DNA of 64,000 bases from Echinometra lucunter (lineage: Eukaryota > Echinodermata > Echinoidea > Camarodonta > Echinometridae): positions 20,888,209 to 20,952,208 of the forward strand of contig CM057171.1 in NCBI GenBank assembly GCA_029962745.1, read 5' to 3'. Each line of letters starts with the position of its first letter. Within the stretch, counting starts at the first letter, position 1. The notes under the pieces were generated by a model. The model saw nothing but the letters and a program-made list of their open reading frames with translations, ran no database searches and was not told where the DNA came from. A program made the position numbers and the translations under genes. Below are positions 47,901 through 57,450 of this stretch, one piece after another.

Positions 47901-50900
47901 CTAAATTTATATATTGATTGATACTGGACCAGTCAAAGATCAAAGTATGAATTATGTATGTTTATTCATATTAAACTAGTTTGCAGACCAATTTGATGTA
48001 TTAGCCACTTTTCACGCAAATGTAAGGAGTATTTGGTAGGAATTTCTTGATTGTAGTACTTCAGGGCATGTTACCTAATCAAGGGTCATAGTAGTCATAC
48101 GGGGTGTTGCAAGAAAGTTGCAATCAATTGCAAATAATTGCTAATTTTGAATCAACCATTCTAATTGGCTCAGGGTCTGCCCTTTTAAGAAGACATGCAT
48201 GCAACAATGATTTTGATTGGCCAGTGACAATCAGTTGCAACTTGCAATTGATTGCAACTTTCTTGCAACGCCCCAATAGTATTATTCTATACTCACCTTT
48301 GAATTGTATGAGATTTGCAGTATAATCATAGTTGTTATTGCATCCTTTTTCAGGTCGGTGTTAGCACATCTAAATCTCTTCAGCAAGTACAAGGATCCTA
48401 AATCACTCTATCTAGAACCTCAACTCAAAACACTCTACATGAATGTAAGGACAGTTGTCAAATATCATTGACTGTGTGTTAGATTAGATGTAGCATTCAT
48501 ACAATGTGTTATTTTAATTATGAATGTCTGCACTAGGTTTTTAATTTTCTACAAAGAGTTACCATAATCTGTAATTACTATAGCAGACATTGTTCATATT
48601 ATTCATATTATTAAGGAGTCTAATTCTGGTAAGACTAAGTCACTTTAGCAGAATGGACTGATGCAAAAAGATGCATAAGAAACACAAATAATAATAATGA
48701 TAATATTCCGTTCTTGTATAGTGCATATCGCATTATTATCTAATGTCTCTATGTGCTTCCAAAGGACTTTGGATCTTCTTGTCTGTATTGTTTCCAAATG
48801 TTTATTTTTCAGTCCATTTCACTAAGCTACCTTAGTCCAAACTATAACATATTCTTGAGATAGATCAAGAACTTCTCTTCAAGAGCGGTACTGATAGCCT
48901 TCACATTAACCTTTAGCTGCAGACTAAGGTTTGAATTAGTCTGGACTACTCCTTTTCTTTCCCAAACATGAAAAAGGGTAATTATTGAAGTCTGGATATT
49001 ATTTTGAACCATTTTATGACAGATGTAATGCAAAATGGGTGTTTTATGTCATGCATTCATTATGGAATTATTTCAGTCTAAAATATTTCAGTCTTGCTTT
49101 CCTTGTAGTATTGTATTCCATCTGTATTGATTAATAAATTGATTACATAGCACTAGAATATAATGTTGAGTGATGTATTTTTTGGAACTTCTTTCTGTAG
49201 TTGTTGTCAAGTAGAAATGCAGACATACAGAAAGCTGCCCTCTCTTGTCTGTATACATACAACTACAAGTACCTGACGCCATATAGAGAGCAGCTTGATC
49301 CGTTGATGGATGATAAACATTTCAGAGATGCTTTGGTTCATTTTGGGATTGATGAAACATCAGGAGTTATTGATCCACTTCACAGAGAAGGACTCTTACC
49401 TGTCCTGTTCAGGTATGGATTTTATTGTGATGTCCCGTGAAAAAAATTGTTCTGTCATATTAGACCGGAAGCCAGAGGGTGGTCAACCTAGCAAAAAAAC
49501 AACTTTTTTTGTGTGTATATAACGGTGATCTACATGTATGGGCTAAACTATGCTAGGTAAAAATTAGATGATCTTTGAAGTTGGAGGTTTGCATGGTAGT
49601 AATGTTAACTTGGATGAGGTTTACGGTTCACCATGTGCCAAGTCCTGAAAAGGACTGTTAATGTAGAGGAAAAGAGGAGAAAGTTGAGGGGAGAAAAAAA
49701 TGGAGAGGCAAGATGGAGATCTTTCTTGAGAATTAGGTTAAAATTGGTAAAAATCAGGTAAAAATAATTGGCAGAAGTAATAGGGGCAGCCAGGAAGGCC
49801 CTCCAAAGAGGGCCCAAAATGATGGCTTCTCATACATTCAGCTTTCGTTCACAAACACATGACTACTTTTGCTTTGAAAACAAGACAAAGCTGACGTCAT
49901 GGCAAGCCATCATATAAGCAAATTTCTTGCTCCTTCAAGCATTTTTCACGGCAGACATTCATTTTTGCAACTGTAGTTATGCTTAGGGCACAGCAATAAA
50001 TCAACTTTTTCTAATTATTTTTAACTGTATTTAGGATCCTGTATGGGAAGATGGTGAGTAAGACAAGTCCTGGAACCCAGGGAAAGGGAGGCATAGCAAC
50101 AAGAAGATCAGTCATTCTAAGGTTCATTGCTGGATCCAGCGCTGATGAGATGAAAGTCTTCATGGACCTTGTTATGGAGCCTTGCAAACACCTTGTTAAA
50201 GGTAGACAGTGAGATGAATACCAGGGTGATTGGTAATAATGATGATGATGTTGATGATGATGGTGGTGATGATGATGATGGTGATGGTGATGATGATGAT
50301 GACAATGATTTTGATATTGATGATAATGATAGTGGTAGTAATGATAATGATGATGGTGATGATGGTGGTGATGATGATAATGATGGTGTCGGTGGTAATG
50401 ATGACGATGATGGGTGTTGGTAGTGATGATGATGATGGTGGTGTTGGTAGTGATGATAATGATGGTGTTGGTAGTAATGATGATGATGATGGTGTTGGTA
50501 GTGATGATAATGATGATGATGATGGTGTTGGTAGTGATGATGATAATGATGGTGTTGGTATTGATGATAATGATGATGATGGTGGTGTTGGTAGTGATGA
50601 TGATAATGATGGTGTTGGTAGTGATGATGATGATGATGATGGTGGTGTTGGTAGTGATGATGATAATGGTGGTGTTGGTAGTGATGATGATGATGATGAT
50701 GGTGGTGTTGGTAGTGATGATGATAATGGTGGTGTTGGTAGTGATGATAATGATGGTGTTGGTAGCGATGATGATGATAATGGTGTTGGTAGTTATGATG
50801 ATGATGGTGGTGTTGGTAGTGATGATGATGATAATGGTGTTGGTAGTGATGATGATGATGACGATGGTGGTGTTGGTAGTGATGATGATGATAATGATGG

Positions 50901-53325
50901 TGTTGGTAGTGATGATGATGATAATGGTGTTGGTAGTGATGATGATGATGATGATGGTGTTGGTAGTGATGATGATGATAATGATGGTGTTGGTAGTGAT
51001 GATGATAATGATGGTGTTGGTATTGATGATGATGATGGTGTTGGTAGTGATGATGATGATGGTGGTGTTGGTAGTGATGATGATAATGATGGTGTTGGTA
51101 GTGATGATGATGATAATGATGGTGTTGGTAGTGATGATGATAATGATGGTGTTGGTATTGATGATGATGATGATGGTGTTGGTATTGATGATAATGATGA
51201 TGATGGTGGTGTTGGTAGTGATGATGATAATGATGGTGTTGGTAGTGATGATGATGATGATGGTGTTGGAAGTGATGATGATAATGATGGTGTTGGTAGT
51301 GATGATGATGGTAATGATGGTGTTGGTAGTGTTGATATTGGTGATGATGATAATGATGGTGTTGGTAGTGATGATGATGATAATGATGGTAGTAATGATG
51401 ATGATAATGATGGTTGTGGTAATGGTGATGATGACGATAATGATGCTGTTGGCAGTCATGATGATGATGATGATGATGATGATGATGGGGGTGGTGGTGG
51501 TGGTAATAACGATATCAAATGAAAATGAACAGAACTGTGCTACTGATGAAATGAGTAGTTTGTGAAAATTTGTTTGTCTTAACTCTTGATTTTTTTTTTT
51601 TAATCAGATGACATCCATTCCATGCATTCTGAATGGTTATCTCAAGATCCCAGTGCAGTCGTTCCACTCAGAAAGCAACACAGGTTTGTTTATATTCCTC
51701 TTGATAAACTGAAATATGAGGTATGTTTTAAAAGGGTTTCATTTGAACATGAGTCATTTCCTTTTCAAAAAAAAAAAAATTTCAAACCATGATATATTTT
51801 TTTCATTTGCATCCTAAATGACCACAGTGCTCAGAGAGTATTGTGACATGTGATGATGAATTTTCCTGGCTATTCCTTTGCAGACCATTTCTCTTGAGTC
51901 ATGTGCATAGTAGTAGAACATTCTTAGAAGTGTTGAGTGCTTTTATTTTCAACAAAATGAAATATTAGAATTGATGTTGAAACTTGTAAATGGTGTTTAA
52001 TCAAGCATTTTCATTTTCATTCATATGATTCCATAAGAATGGTACATTTTGAATTAATACTATGAAGAATATCTGCAGTGTAGTTGAGCAGAATTCTATC
52101 TTTTCCTCTCAGTATGCTAGACACTATTGGAGTAATCTTCAGTAAACTAGGTCACCTGATTGACTCTCACCGCCCTCTACTGTTGCATTTGATCACATGT
52201 GCTGTATCAAGCTACAATCACCTGCTATTGAGCAGAGACCAAGTAAGTACATATGATGGTAGATCATCTGGTAAAGAAATGCAATATAAGGAAATATAAT
52301 CAAATATATAAGATGGGTTACTTAAAACAAGGTTTCTGATTGGTCAGATGCCATTGTGTAATTCGTTATATGGCCACGACCATGCTATGACCATGTTATA
52401 TTGCACGCTAATTTGTGTACAAAATCCCATAGGCAAATGTATTGATAACTTACAAATTATCGATAATACGGAGTTCGTTGCACTTTATCAACGGATGTTG
52501 CAATGTTTATTGGTGAGCACCGATCCCACAAGCAGTTTCCCATCTTATATAACGCATAGTACATGCTCATTGTCGTCAAATATACCATAAAATGTGCATC
52601 TATAGATAAAGAATTTCTCTTGTGCACTATATATCACCTCGGCCTACGGCCTCGGTGACATATAATGCACTTGAGAAATTCTAAAGCTATCGATGCATAT
52701 ATTACGGTATATTCAACTCCATAGCATGCACTATATGTGTAATATTGGTTTTATTTATAAACTTTGTACTGCCATGCAATGACAAAAGAAAGCATCTTTG
52801 TAGAATCAGTTTTTTAGTAAATGAAGAAAATATGTTGTTTTTATGTGGTTGCTTCATTTTGATATGTCTGTATTTCAGAAATTGGGGGGCCATGTGACAT
52901 TGATTTTTTCATCATCATGTATAGCATACAAAAGAATACCCCAAATCAGGAAAAAGTCAGTATTGAAATATCGACAAGACGCACTGTGAGCAGACTCTCT
53001 ATGGTGTATAGGATCGTTAATGACGTTGTCGCAATACCTCCAGATAAGTTTTTCACCTCTAGTACATCTATAACCAGGAAAAATCACAACATGTACTTTC
53101 AAACATATCGTCCCAGAGGTAACATTGACAAGTTTGCCTTTGCACAACGATCCGGCCCAGAATAGAACTCACTTCCAAGCTCTGTAGTAAATGCGGTCTC
53201 TCTTGAAAGCTTTCAGAGACTCTTAACAACCCACCTTGAAAATAGCCCACACTCCTCCTCATAACGTGCACACAAGCTATGTTCATCTTCGTGATAGGCT
53301 GCAGAGCCCTTTGAAGATTACTACA

Positions 53326-53357
<32 letters not shown>

Positions 53358-56300
53358 AAAAATCAGAGGTGCTTCCTTTTTTCATAGGATGGCAGTGTAC
53401 ATGAACATGTTGCAAATTTGGGAACTAAGCATCTTCACTCTTCATTCATTTATGTACTGGACCCCAAGGAAGAACAGCATGGTAATAATTATCACATTGA
53501 GTAGGCAATCCAGCCATTTTGTTACCCTGTCTACTGTATGCATTTCTGTATGTCCTATTGTTATTTTGTATGTACGGTACTTTTTATGGGTCTTTTTACA
53601 TGAAGGGAAAGTAAATACAATACATACTCTTGTCCTTTCAGCTTCAACCGTTCTGCACTAACCAACTGAAGAATCTACGTCAAACCAGCATTCAACGACT
53701 GATTGAATTTTTCAGCCGTTTTGATGAGTATCCATTCTCTGAGAGTGAGATAGAGATGGTGTTTGAAGGAGCTGTGTATCCACAACTTGAGCAGTTAACA
53801 TCACAGAGTTTAGGAGCACCATCACCATTACTCAGACTTGCCCTTACATGGAGTCAACATACTAGGTTAGTATGATGGGGGGACCATAGTTCGCGCACAT
53901 TTTAATTTTTTAATGAAGGCAATTTTTGATCCATAATTTCTCAATTTTTACCAAAAATTATTCTGATTTAAATGACACCAAAGACAAAGTTTTAGATTTC
54001 AAATGGGCGCAAGAAGAACATGTTATTTATGAAGAATTCCCGAGATATCGCGATCGCAAAATTTGATGTCGTATCGCACCGCTCTGGACCTGGAAAAGTG
54101 TTACAAAAATAACGAGACCTAACTTTGCGCATGCCAGTTTTCAAGTGATTAATACAAAATAGAGATCCATAAAAGGTAAGATAATTGCATCACTAGGAAG
54201 GCAAAGTGCCACTGAATAATTTGATACCACATTTTACTTACAATTTTGATGACAATGTCTTTCGAAAAGAGGAATTCTAGACCCTTGTCGACAAGTCCAG
54301 TTTTTGTCAGAACGAACGCAAAACGCTGCCAAATTTGCCGATTTTTCATTCATAATTTCAAAATTCTTTCTATAATTTCAAAGGAAAGTAACTTCTAGGG
54401 TAATTTCAGGGTGCTCTTTCCACTGGTGCTACCAGTTTTTCACAGTCTTTTCTAGTTTTTGAGATATGGCCCTGTGCACGAAGTTTGGACCTGCGCGAAG
54501 TTAGGTCACTCTGCCATACAATGAGAGAAAGAGAAAGAAGGATAGAATAAGGGATAAAAGAAAGGAAGAGAATAGAAAGGGAGACAAAAAGAATGGAAAG
54601 AATATCTCTTATGGCATATCAAATTTCCTAATTATAATTTTACTTCTGATTCATTTTTTGTTTCACTCTGCTTGACAGAAAATTTGAGAGACATCTCTTT
54701 ATTTCTTATCAAATATCCTAACCATGATTTTACTTCTGATTCCATTTTTGTTTCACTATTCTTGGTTATATTTAAAGTGCAATGCACTAAAATCACTTAA
54801 CCCTTTCAATACTAAGTCCTAGATAACTCAGGCTAGGGTCTTGTTTGTTTGTTTTGTTGCTGTTTTGTACATTTTTGCAATTGTTAAGAAAAAGAAAAGT
54901 GTGCACTAGAAATATTTATTATTGTTGTTGTTATTTTTATTATTATTATGATGATGATTATGATGATGATGATGATTATTATTACTATTATTATTATCAT
55001 CATTATTGTTGTTGTTATTATTATTGTTATTATTGTGTACTGAAACACTGCTATTGTATTTGTTGATGCCAATATCTTTCTTTGGTTGTTTGTTTGCTTT
55101 CAGATACCACCCATTGCTAATGAAGTCCAATCCTGATGACCCCTCTGTGACCTTACTTCAGCAGACCATCAACCTTCTCTCTGCTCCTAAGGTTTGTCAG
55201 TCAGTTGTTACCATGGTGATGGACATTGTAGAGAACCTACTGATGATAAAGGTAGAAGAGGAGGAGGAAGAGAAGAAGAAGGAGGATGGTATACCTGGTG
55301 TTTCATTGGACAACCAGGGATCCAAGCCTACAGGTAATGATTTCTTCTACAGATGTTTATTCCCTTGTATTCCATGATCCTCAACTCCCAACCAAGAATT
55401 TGATTGTTCAGAAATGTGTTACAAATAGTAATAACGTTATCTACATTTTCTTTCCCAAACAATAACAGATAACTTGTGCTGTATCTTGTCAAAACCTTAA
55501 CTGTAAACATAATGAGTGGTAAACGTTACCCTCTATAATGAAGCAAGCCCTGAACCATGCGATGGATTCTCAAAAAGAGGTCTAAAGTCTCTCAAAACCA
55601 TTTGTTCTTATTATTCATCCTTTACTCAAAGCCTAGAGGTAATGCATTCTTCTATTCCGTGGTCATCAAATTCCAACTAAGAACTTGAATGTTAAAAAAG
55701 GTGTTGCAAACAATAATTACATAATCTATGTTTTCTTCCTCAAATAAAAACAGATACCTAATGCTGTATCTCACCTAACCCTAACTGTTACTGACAGTAA
55801 ACCCGGATAAGCCAAAGTTTAGTCCTCGCCTTTGTTTGGACACAGCTCCTTGATGACATGATTAGTTTCAAAGGAATATATGGAAGGAGCTGTGTCCAAA
55901 TATGTTGGCAATTCTTTTTATTCTTTTGCTAAGCTGACACTTTATTTTTTCCACACAAGATACATTTCTATGTTGAGCTTATTGCATACCTGCCAACTGT
56001 CCCAATTTAATAGGAAAATCCCTATTTGGGGGAAAAGGAAGGAGCAGTTTTCACCCACTAGACCCTGTGTCCCTATTTTTGTAAAAATCTATCAATAGTA
56101 GGAAATTCAGGAACTGTCCCTATTTTTGACAGTTTTTAATCACTTGTTCCTACATCTTGACTCGCAAGGTTGGCAGGCCTGTTTATTGTATGATTTCTAC
56201 TTTGTGTCTTGATAGGGGAGCTTAGCCTTGGTGCGTCTATGCTTTTACCTCATGTCCCGGCAATACTTAATCATCTTAATGGTGCAATCAAAATACAACA

Positions 56301-56360
56301 GAAGCCTGGATCTAAGACTACCCCTACATTGCCTGTCAAGGAGTTAGGCATCCTCTATAA
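34060..56360 (+). CDS. UTP20: UTP20 exons e8-e26 (partial gene)
   Basis: Nineteen + strand exons, listed separately, spliced in phase into about 930 codons. They continue directly from e7 of contig 2 when that contig is reversed. Conserved blocks include the VPLRFLIGQLYINF segment, an acidic-basic linker (e18), the ILYGKM block (e21) and the LPHVPAIL block (e26). UTP20 acts as a scaffold on pre-40S particles, so function is spread over repeats and no catalytic site is expected. The gene continues beyond 56360, where the contig ends. About 25 residues that vertebrate UTP20 has between e25 and e26 were not found; the splice phase is intact without them. Confidence 0.94.
34290..34467 (+). mobile_element. 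LINE-like 3' tail, allelic copy
   Basis: Same element and same (AAATC)n end as 3240-3416, so the insertion predates the divergence of the two haplotypes. Confidence 0.5.
35055..35242 (+). CDS. UTP20: UTP20 exon e9 (contig 3 copy)
   Basis: 188 bp, borders identical to 4002-4189. Differences include DLITTKRSSI to DLIATKRSSV. The intron that follows carries the Penelope-like insertion absent from contig 1. Confidence 0.9.
35293..36071 (-). mobile_element. 5'-truncated Penelope-like retroelement with GIY-YIG domain
   Basis: Minus-strand translation contains GVVYKIPCSTCDKVYIGETG then RPVGERMKEHRRDV, the GIY-YIG nuclease found at the C-terminus of Penelope-like elements, and farther on NRDSGIEIPDEWLP. 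One in-frame TGA replaces the expected Trp after AENA; otherwise the frame stays open. A 7-bp duplication AACCTTT flanks the insertion (35286-35292 and 36072-36078). It is absent from contig 1, whose empty site is near 4230. The tail includes GC-rich ~60-bp tandem repeats (GATTGGCC motifs, about 35460-35600). Confidence 0.85.
35315..35385 (-). ncRNA. Hammerhead-like motif at the Penelope-like element end
   Basis: On the - strand the sequence reads CTGACGAAGTCT, a short loop, then AGACGAAACGTCGC. CTGANGA and GAAAC are the two core boxes of hammerhead ribozymes, joined by a GTCT/AGAC stem. One extra base separates box 1 from the stem. Penelope-like elements are known to carry hammerheads. Activity is unproven. 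Confidence 0.4.
36431..36572. mobile_element. MITE, TIR GGCCC...AACTTGTTATCAGTAACA (contig 3)
   Basis: Allelic copy of 4594-4734 with a few substitutions. Confidence 0.7.
36658..36792 (+). CDS. UTP20: UTP20 exon e10 (contig 3 copy)
   Basis: 135 bp; allelic to 4821-4955 with R to K, E to G and A to V changes at weakly conserved positions. Acceptor TTGCAG and donor GTAAGA are intact. Confidence 0.93.
37572..37774. mobile_element. MITE, TIR TACTGTATAAGCT (contig 3)
   Basis: Allelic copy of 5712-5899 with about 15 extra bases near the right end. Confidence 0.65.
37943..38034 (+). CDS. UTP20: UTP20 exon e11 (contig 3 copy)
   Basis: 92 bp, allelic to 6068-6159 and identical at the protein level in this exon. 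Confidence 0.88.
38764..38954 (+). repeat. (AAT)n microsatellite, contig 3 allele
   Basis: About 63 AAT units with a few interruptions; three times longer than the contig 1 allele at the same intron position. Confidence 0.95.
39686..39794 (+). CDS. UTP20: UTP20 exon e12 (contig 3 copy)
   Basis: 109 bp, allelic to 7690-7798 with changes near the middle (LLLLS to LLVLS, SVLG to SVIG). Splice borders intact. Confidence 0.88.
40299..40494. mobile_element. MITE, TIR CATACNTGCCAAC, 6-bp TSD
   Basis: 196 bp with inverted ends CATACATGCCAAC and GTTGGCAGGTATG, flanked by TGGGAA on both sides. The interior repeats TTCCTATTT motifs. Contig 1 lacks it near 8335. Same family as 55985-56181. Confidence 0.8.
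40749..40896 (+). CDS. UTP20: UTP20 exon e13 (contig 3 copy)
   Basis: 148 bp, allelic to 8669-8816. The split first codon becomes Arg rather than Ser (acceptor TAG|A against TAG|C). Confidence 0.9.
40967..41163 (+). mobile_element. tRNA-derived SINE (contig 3 copy)
   Basis: Allelic to 9293-9478, with the same pol III-type internal boxes and a 4-bp-scale difference in the anticodon-region spacing (AGTACATGTACC against AGTACC). Confidence 0.7.
42209..42274 (+). CDS. UTP20: UTP20 exon e14
   Basis: 66 bp, 22 codons, phase 0; encodes IRLLTLRILDKFPVTLPTVE then DL, almost identical in pattern to vertebrate KIRLLTIRILNHFDVQLP. Donor GTAAGT. Only one copy in the window. Confidence 0.94.
42399..44297. 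mobile_element. hAT-like DNA transposon, non-autonomous, 1.9 kb
   Basis: Ends CAGGGCTCGACATTAG and, inverted, CAGGGCTCCACACTAAC. Subterminal regions are rich in GGGCGCCC on both sides. A direct repeat TTTTGGG flanks it (42392-42398, 44298-44304). Contig 4 starts ATTATTTTGGGTGTATGG, the unoccupied site. CAGGG ends and a 7-8 bp duplication fit hAT. No transposase seen; small ORFs inside are not recognisable. Confidence 0.8.
44532..44800 (+). repeat. Tandem array of duplicated e15 3' splice sites (7 units with e15)
   Basis: Units begin at 44532, 44577, 44613, 44660, 44707 and 44754, and e15 itself at 44801; the period is 47 bp for most steps. Each unit holds a pyrimidine stretch, an acceptor AG, the 12-nt GCCTTTGAACAG (or a near variant) and usually GTACNAGT, followed by TATTCAGACTAAC. 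The last unit runs on into the e15 coding sequence. Each upstream unit is therefore shaped like an exon of 12 nt encoding AFEQ in phase 0. Confidence 0.9.
44801..44947 (+). CDS. UTP20: UTP20 exon e15 (contig 3 copy)
   Basis: 147 bp, 49 codons, phase 0; begins AFEQVPVFRLCLQAEEVPVT and ends IPEGYEK. Matches vertebrate QSVFAILRQAELVPATVNDY. The acceptor used is the last of seven tandem copies; here it reads TTCTAG rather than TTTCAG. Confidence 0.93.
45338..45503. repeat. Foldback, ~70-bp arms (contig 3)
   Basis: ACAAATGATGAATGCGCATG and ATACGATCTATC at the left are mirrored by GATCGTATAATGAACG and GCATCATTTGT at the right. Preceded by a GTA/TAG microsatellite. No ORF. Confidence 0.7.
46179..46255 (+). 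CDS. UTP20: UTP20 exon e16 (contig 3 copy)
   Basis: 77 bp; encodes VPLRFLIGQLYINFQLIWDT then LADII, matching vertebrate VPLRYLLGMLYINFSALWDP. The donor GTGAGA splits a Lys codon. Confidence 0.95.
46591..46748. mobile_element. Long-armed palindromic MITE (contig 3)
   Basis: 158 bp that is almost entirely two inverted arms of about 55 bp (GGGTGCTGTTGCATAAAACT at the left; its diverged complement at the right) around a core with TTTGATTGGCTG. Confidence 0.75.
46884..47213 (+). CDS. UTP20: UTP20 exon e17 (contig 3 copy)
   Basis: 330 bp, the longest exon here. It encodes SHAYGMDKTVFWSVYSEALH, then VNFRRLLWKTMEGFVEKAEG and RSRELSPLLLRFI. The last block matches vertebrate RSRELSPLFLRFINNEYY. The donor is GTAAAT; read through, it gives a stop at once. 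Confidence 0.96.
47598..47741 (+). CDS. UTP20: UTP20 exon e18 (contig 3 copy)
   Basis: 144 bp; encodes NEYYVTDVNSAPTQDLRQVK, then an acidic run (EDNEEDENED) and a basic run (KGKKKRPVN). Vertebrate UTP20 has the same acidic-to-basic linker here, probably a flexible, nuclear-localising segment (inference). Confidence 0.95.
48101..48274. mobile_element. Palindromic MITE, TIR GGGGTGTTGCAAGAAAGTTG
   Basis: 174 bp; the right end is CAACTTTCTTGCAACGCCCC. The core contains ATTGGC/GATTGGCC motifs like the other foldback MITEs of this gene. In the e18-e19 intron. Confidence 0.7.
48354..48444 (+). CDS. UTP20: UTP20 exon e19
   Basis: 91 bp; encodes SVLAHLNLFSKYKDPKSLYL then EPQLKTLYMN, matching vertebrate LIAHLQVFSKFSNPRALYLE. 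Donor GTAAGG, phase 0. Confidence 0.94.
49201..49412 (+). CDS. UTP20: UTP20 exon e20
   Basis: 212 bp; encodes LLSSRNADIQKAALSCLYTY, then YLTPYREQLDPLMDDKHF and HREGLLPVLF. Matches vertebrate VLPYRENLQRLLEDRSF and HRADLFPILM. The donor splits an Arg codon. Confidence 0.95.
50035..50201 (+). CDS. UTP20: UTP20 exon e21
   Basis: 167 bp; encodes ILYGKMVSKTSPGTQGKGGI then SVILRFIAGSSADEMKVFMD. Near-identical to the vertebrate RILYGRM block with its Gly/Lys-rich loop. Followed by an intron holding a 1.3-kb GAT/GGT array. Confidence 0.96.
50236..51500 (+). repeat. 1.3-kb GAT/AAT/GGT minisatellite in e21-e22 intron
   Basis: Higher-order array in which GATGATGATAATGATGGTG alternates with GTTGGTAGT blocks, of variable length. 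Two + frames and one - frame stay open for 380-480 codons only because the repeat lacks stops in those frames. It starts 35 bp after the e21 donor. Confidence 0.93.
51608..51683 (+). CDS. UTP20: UTP20 exon e22
   Basis: 76 bp; encodes DIHSMHSEWLSQDPSAVVPL then RKQH, aligning with vertebrate SKVLPLGRQHG. The first codon (Asp) is split with e21 and the last (Ser) with e23. Acceptor AATCAG follows a T tract. Confidence 0.86.
52113..52242 (+). CDS. UTP20: UTP20 exon e23
   Basis: 130 bp; encodes MLDTIGVIFSKLGHLIDSHR then LLLSRDQ, aligning with vertebrate NSLEIVLKNISHLISAYLPK. Donor GTAAGT, phase 0. Confidence 0.9.
52917..53262 (+). pseudogene. LINE ORF2 C-terminal remnant
   Basis: Plus-strand translation gives RRTVSRLSMVYRIVNDVVAI, YFQTYRPRGNIDKFAFAQRS and, after a TAG at 53163-53165, NSLPSSVVNAVSLESFQRLL. 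This is the R..L.L.Y...N and NSLP...V....L.SF...L tail of non-LTR retrotransposons. The internal stop and lack of an RT domain mark it as dead. It lies in the e23-e24 intron. Confidence 0.75.
53642..53865 (+). CDS. UTP20: UTP20 exon e24
   Basis: 224 bp; encodes LQPFCTNQLKNLRQTSIQRL, then FEGAVYPQLEQL and LLRLALTWSQHT. Matches vertebrate LRFINPLKNLRRLGIKMV and FHGAVWPQISRL. The donor GTTAGT splits an Arg codon. Confidence 0.95.
53866..55103 (+). other. Intron e24-e25, no gene seen
   Basis: 1.2 kb; 53880-54520 is anonymous and may be a repeat (ends share GCGCAC/GCGCGAAGTTAGGTC-like words). 54520-54600 is A/G-rich, and the end holds the TTA/TGA microsatellite. Confidence 0.6.
54906..55035 (+). 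repeat. (TTA/TGA)n microsatellite
   Basis: Mixed TTA, ATG and GTT triplets in the intron before e25, about 70 bp upstream of the acceptor. Confidence 0.85.
55104..55333 (+). CDS. UTP20: UTP20 exon e25
   Basis: 230 bp; encodes YHPLLMKSNPDDPSVTLLQQ, VVTMVMDIVENLLMIK and then a charged tail (VEEEEEEKKKEDG). The MDIVENLL block matches vertebrate MDIVDDLL. The charged tail replaces a vertebrate segment of about 25 residues. The 3' end and donor of this exon are duplicated about 300 bp downstream. Confidence 0.93.
55325..55800 (+). repeat. Tandem duplication of the e25 3' end and donor
   Basis: The segment from AAGCCTACAGGTAATG at 55325 to about 55500 is repeated, diverged, from AAGCCTAGAGGTAATG at about 55629 to 55800. 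It includes the exon end, the donor and the first ~160 bp of intron. The second copy is likely inactive because no acceptor or open exon body precedes it. Confidence 0.7.
55985..56181. mobile_element. MITE, TIR CATACCTGCCAAC, 6-bp TSD
   Basis: 197 bp with ends CATACCTGCCAAC and GTTGGCAGGCCTG. The flanks share TTATTG (55979-55984, 56183-56188). Interior CCCTATTT repeats as in 40299-40494. It ends 34 bp before exon e26, between the branch-point region and the acceptor. Confidence 0.75.
56216..56360 (+). CDS. UTP20: UTP20 exon e26 (last in contig 3)
   Basis: 145 bp; encodes ELSLGASMLLPHVPAILNHL then PVKELGILY, matching vertebrate RLILPHVPAILQYLSK and SKELGILSK. Acceptor GATAG, donor GTAAGT splitting a Lys codon. 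Confidence 0.95.
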
Positions 56361-56950
56361 GTAAGTTACTCCACCCTTCGTTCACCCATTGTATTATATG
56401 ATAATGATTTATCTACTTCATACTTGGGCAACCTGTATTCATCGCTTGCAATCGGCGGCATCGTAAAAACAGTGTTGTGAGATCGGGATAGGAGCGGGCG
56501 TTTGTTCAGATCGGCTAGAAATTTTGAACATGTTCAAAATTTTATCCCGATCTTCCCGATCAAAACTCATCGTAAAGCGAGCGGAAAGAACATTACTGCA
56601 GTGTAAACACAGCATAGTAAAGTCTTTCTCAGTGTGACAACGGCACCTGAATGGGATGTAAAGTGGGCGCCGCTGTGGTACCGCTGCTGCCCCAATCTAC
56701 CACGATTTCCCTGGCTTTCTCCAAAACGAAAATTATTCTTGCCAAGAGAAAATCGCTGAGTATTGGGTCCAGATCGGCCATTTTTCACCCGATCTTCCCC
56801 GACCTGAAAAAATTGCCAAGTCGTAGCTAGAGCGGCATAGTGGAATGGGGGCTTTATTAATGGCATAGCAGGAGGGAAGTTTATTCTATTTCTCTTTAAC
56901 CCGTTGAATACTGAATTCAATTTTTCCCATAGACTTTAAACAGGGGCTCC

Positions 56951-57450
56951 NNNNNNNNNNNNNNNNNNNNNNNNNNNNNNNNNNNNNNNNNNNNNNNNNN
57001 NNNNNNNNNNNNNNNNNNNNNNNNNNNNNNNNNNNNNNNNNNNNNNNNNNNNNNNNNNNNNNNNNNNNNNNNNNNNNNNNNNNNNNNNNNNNNNNNNNNN
57101 NNNNNNNNNNNNNNNNNNNNNNNNNNNNNNNNNNNNNNNNNNNNNNNNNNNNNNNNNNNNNNNNNNNNNNNNNNNNNNNNNNNNNNNNNNNNNNNNNNNN
57201 NNNNNNNNNNNNNNNNNNNNNNNNNNNNNNNNNNNNNNNNNNNNNNNNNNNNNNNNNNNNNNNNNNNNNNNNNNNNNNNNNNNNNNNNNNNNNNNNNNNN
57301 NNNNNNNNNNNNNNNNNNNNNNNNNNNNNNNNNNNNNNNNNNNNNNNNNNNNNNNNNNNNNNNNNNNNNNNNNNNNNNNNNNNNNNNNNNNNNNNNNNNN
57401 NNNNNNNNNNNNNNNNNNNNNNNNNNNNNNNNNNNNNNNNNNNNNNNNNN
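56951..57450. other. Assembly gap of 500 N
   Basis: A run of exactly 500 N. The left flank is downstream of e26, while the right flank restarts in the e14-e15 intron, so contig 4 repeats sequence already present in contig 3. Confidence 0.99.

Noticed and set aside
50011..51565. Long Asp/Gly-, Met/Val- and Ile/Thr-rich ORFs
   Set aside because: They are translations of the GAT/GGT array in an intron between two well-supported exons; composition explains the openness.
52600..52690. Short palindrome around GCCTACGGC (TTGTGCACTATATATCACC and its mirror)
   Set aside because: A real local hairpin, but I could not define ends, a duplication or another copy, so it is not listed as an element.
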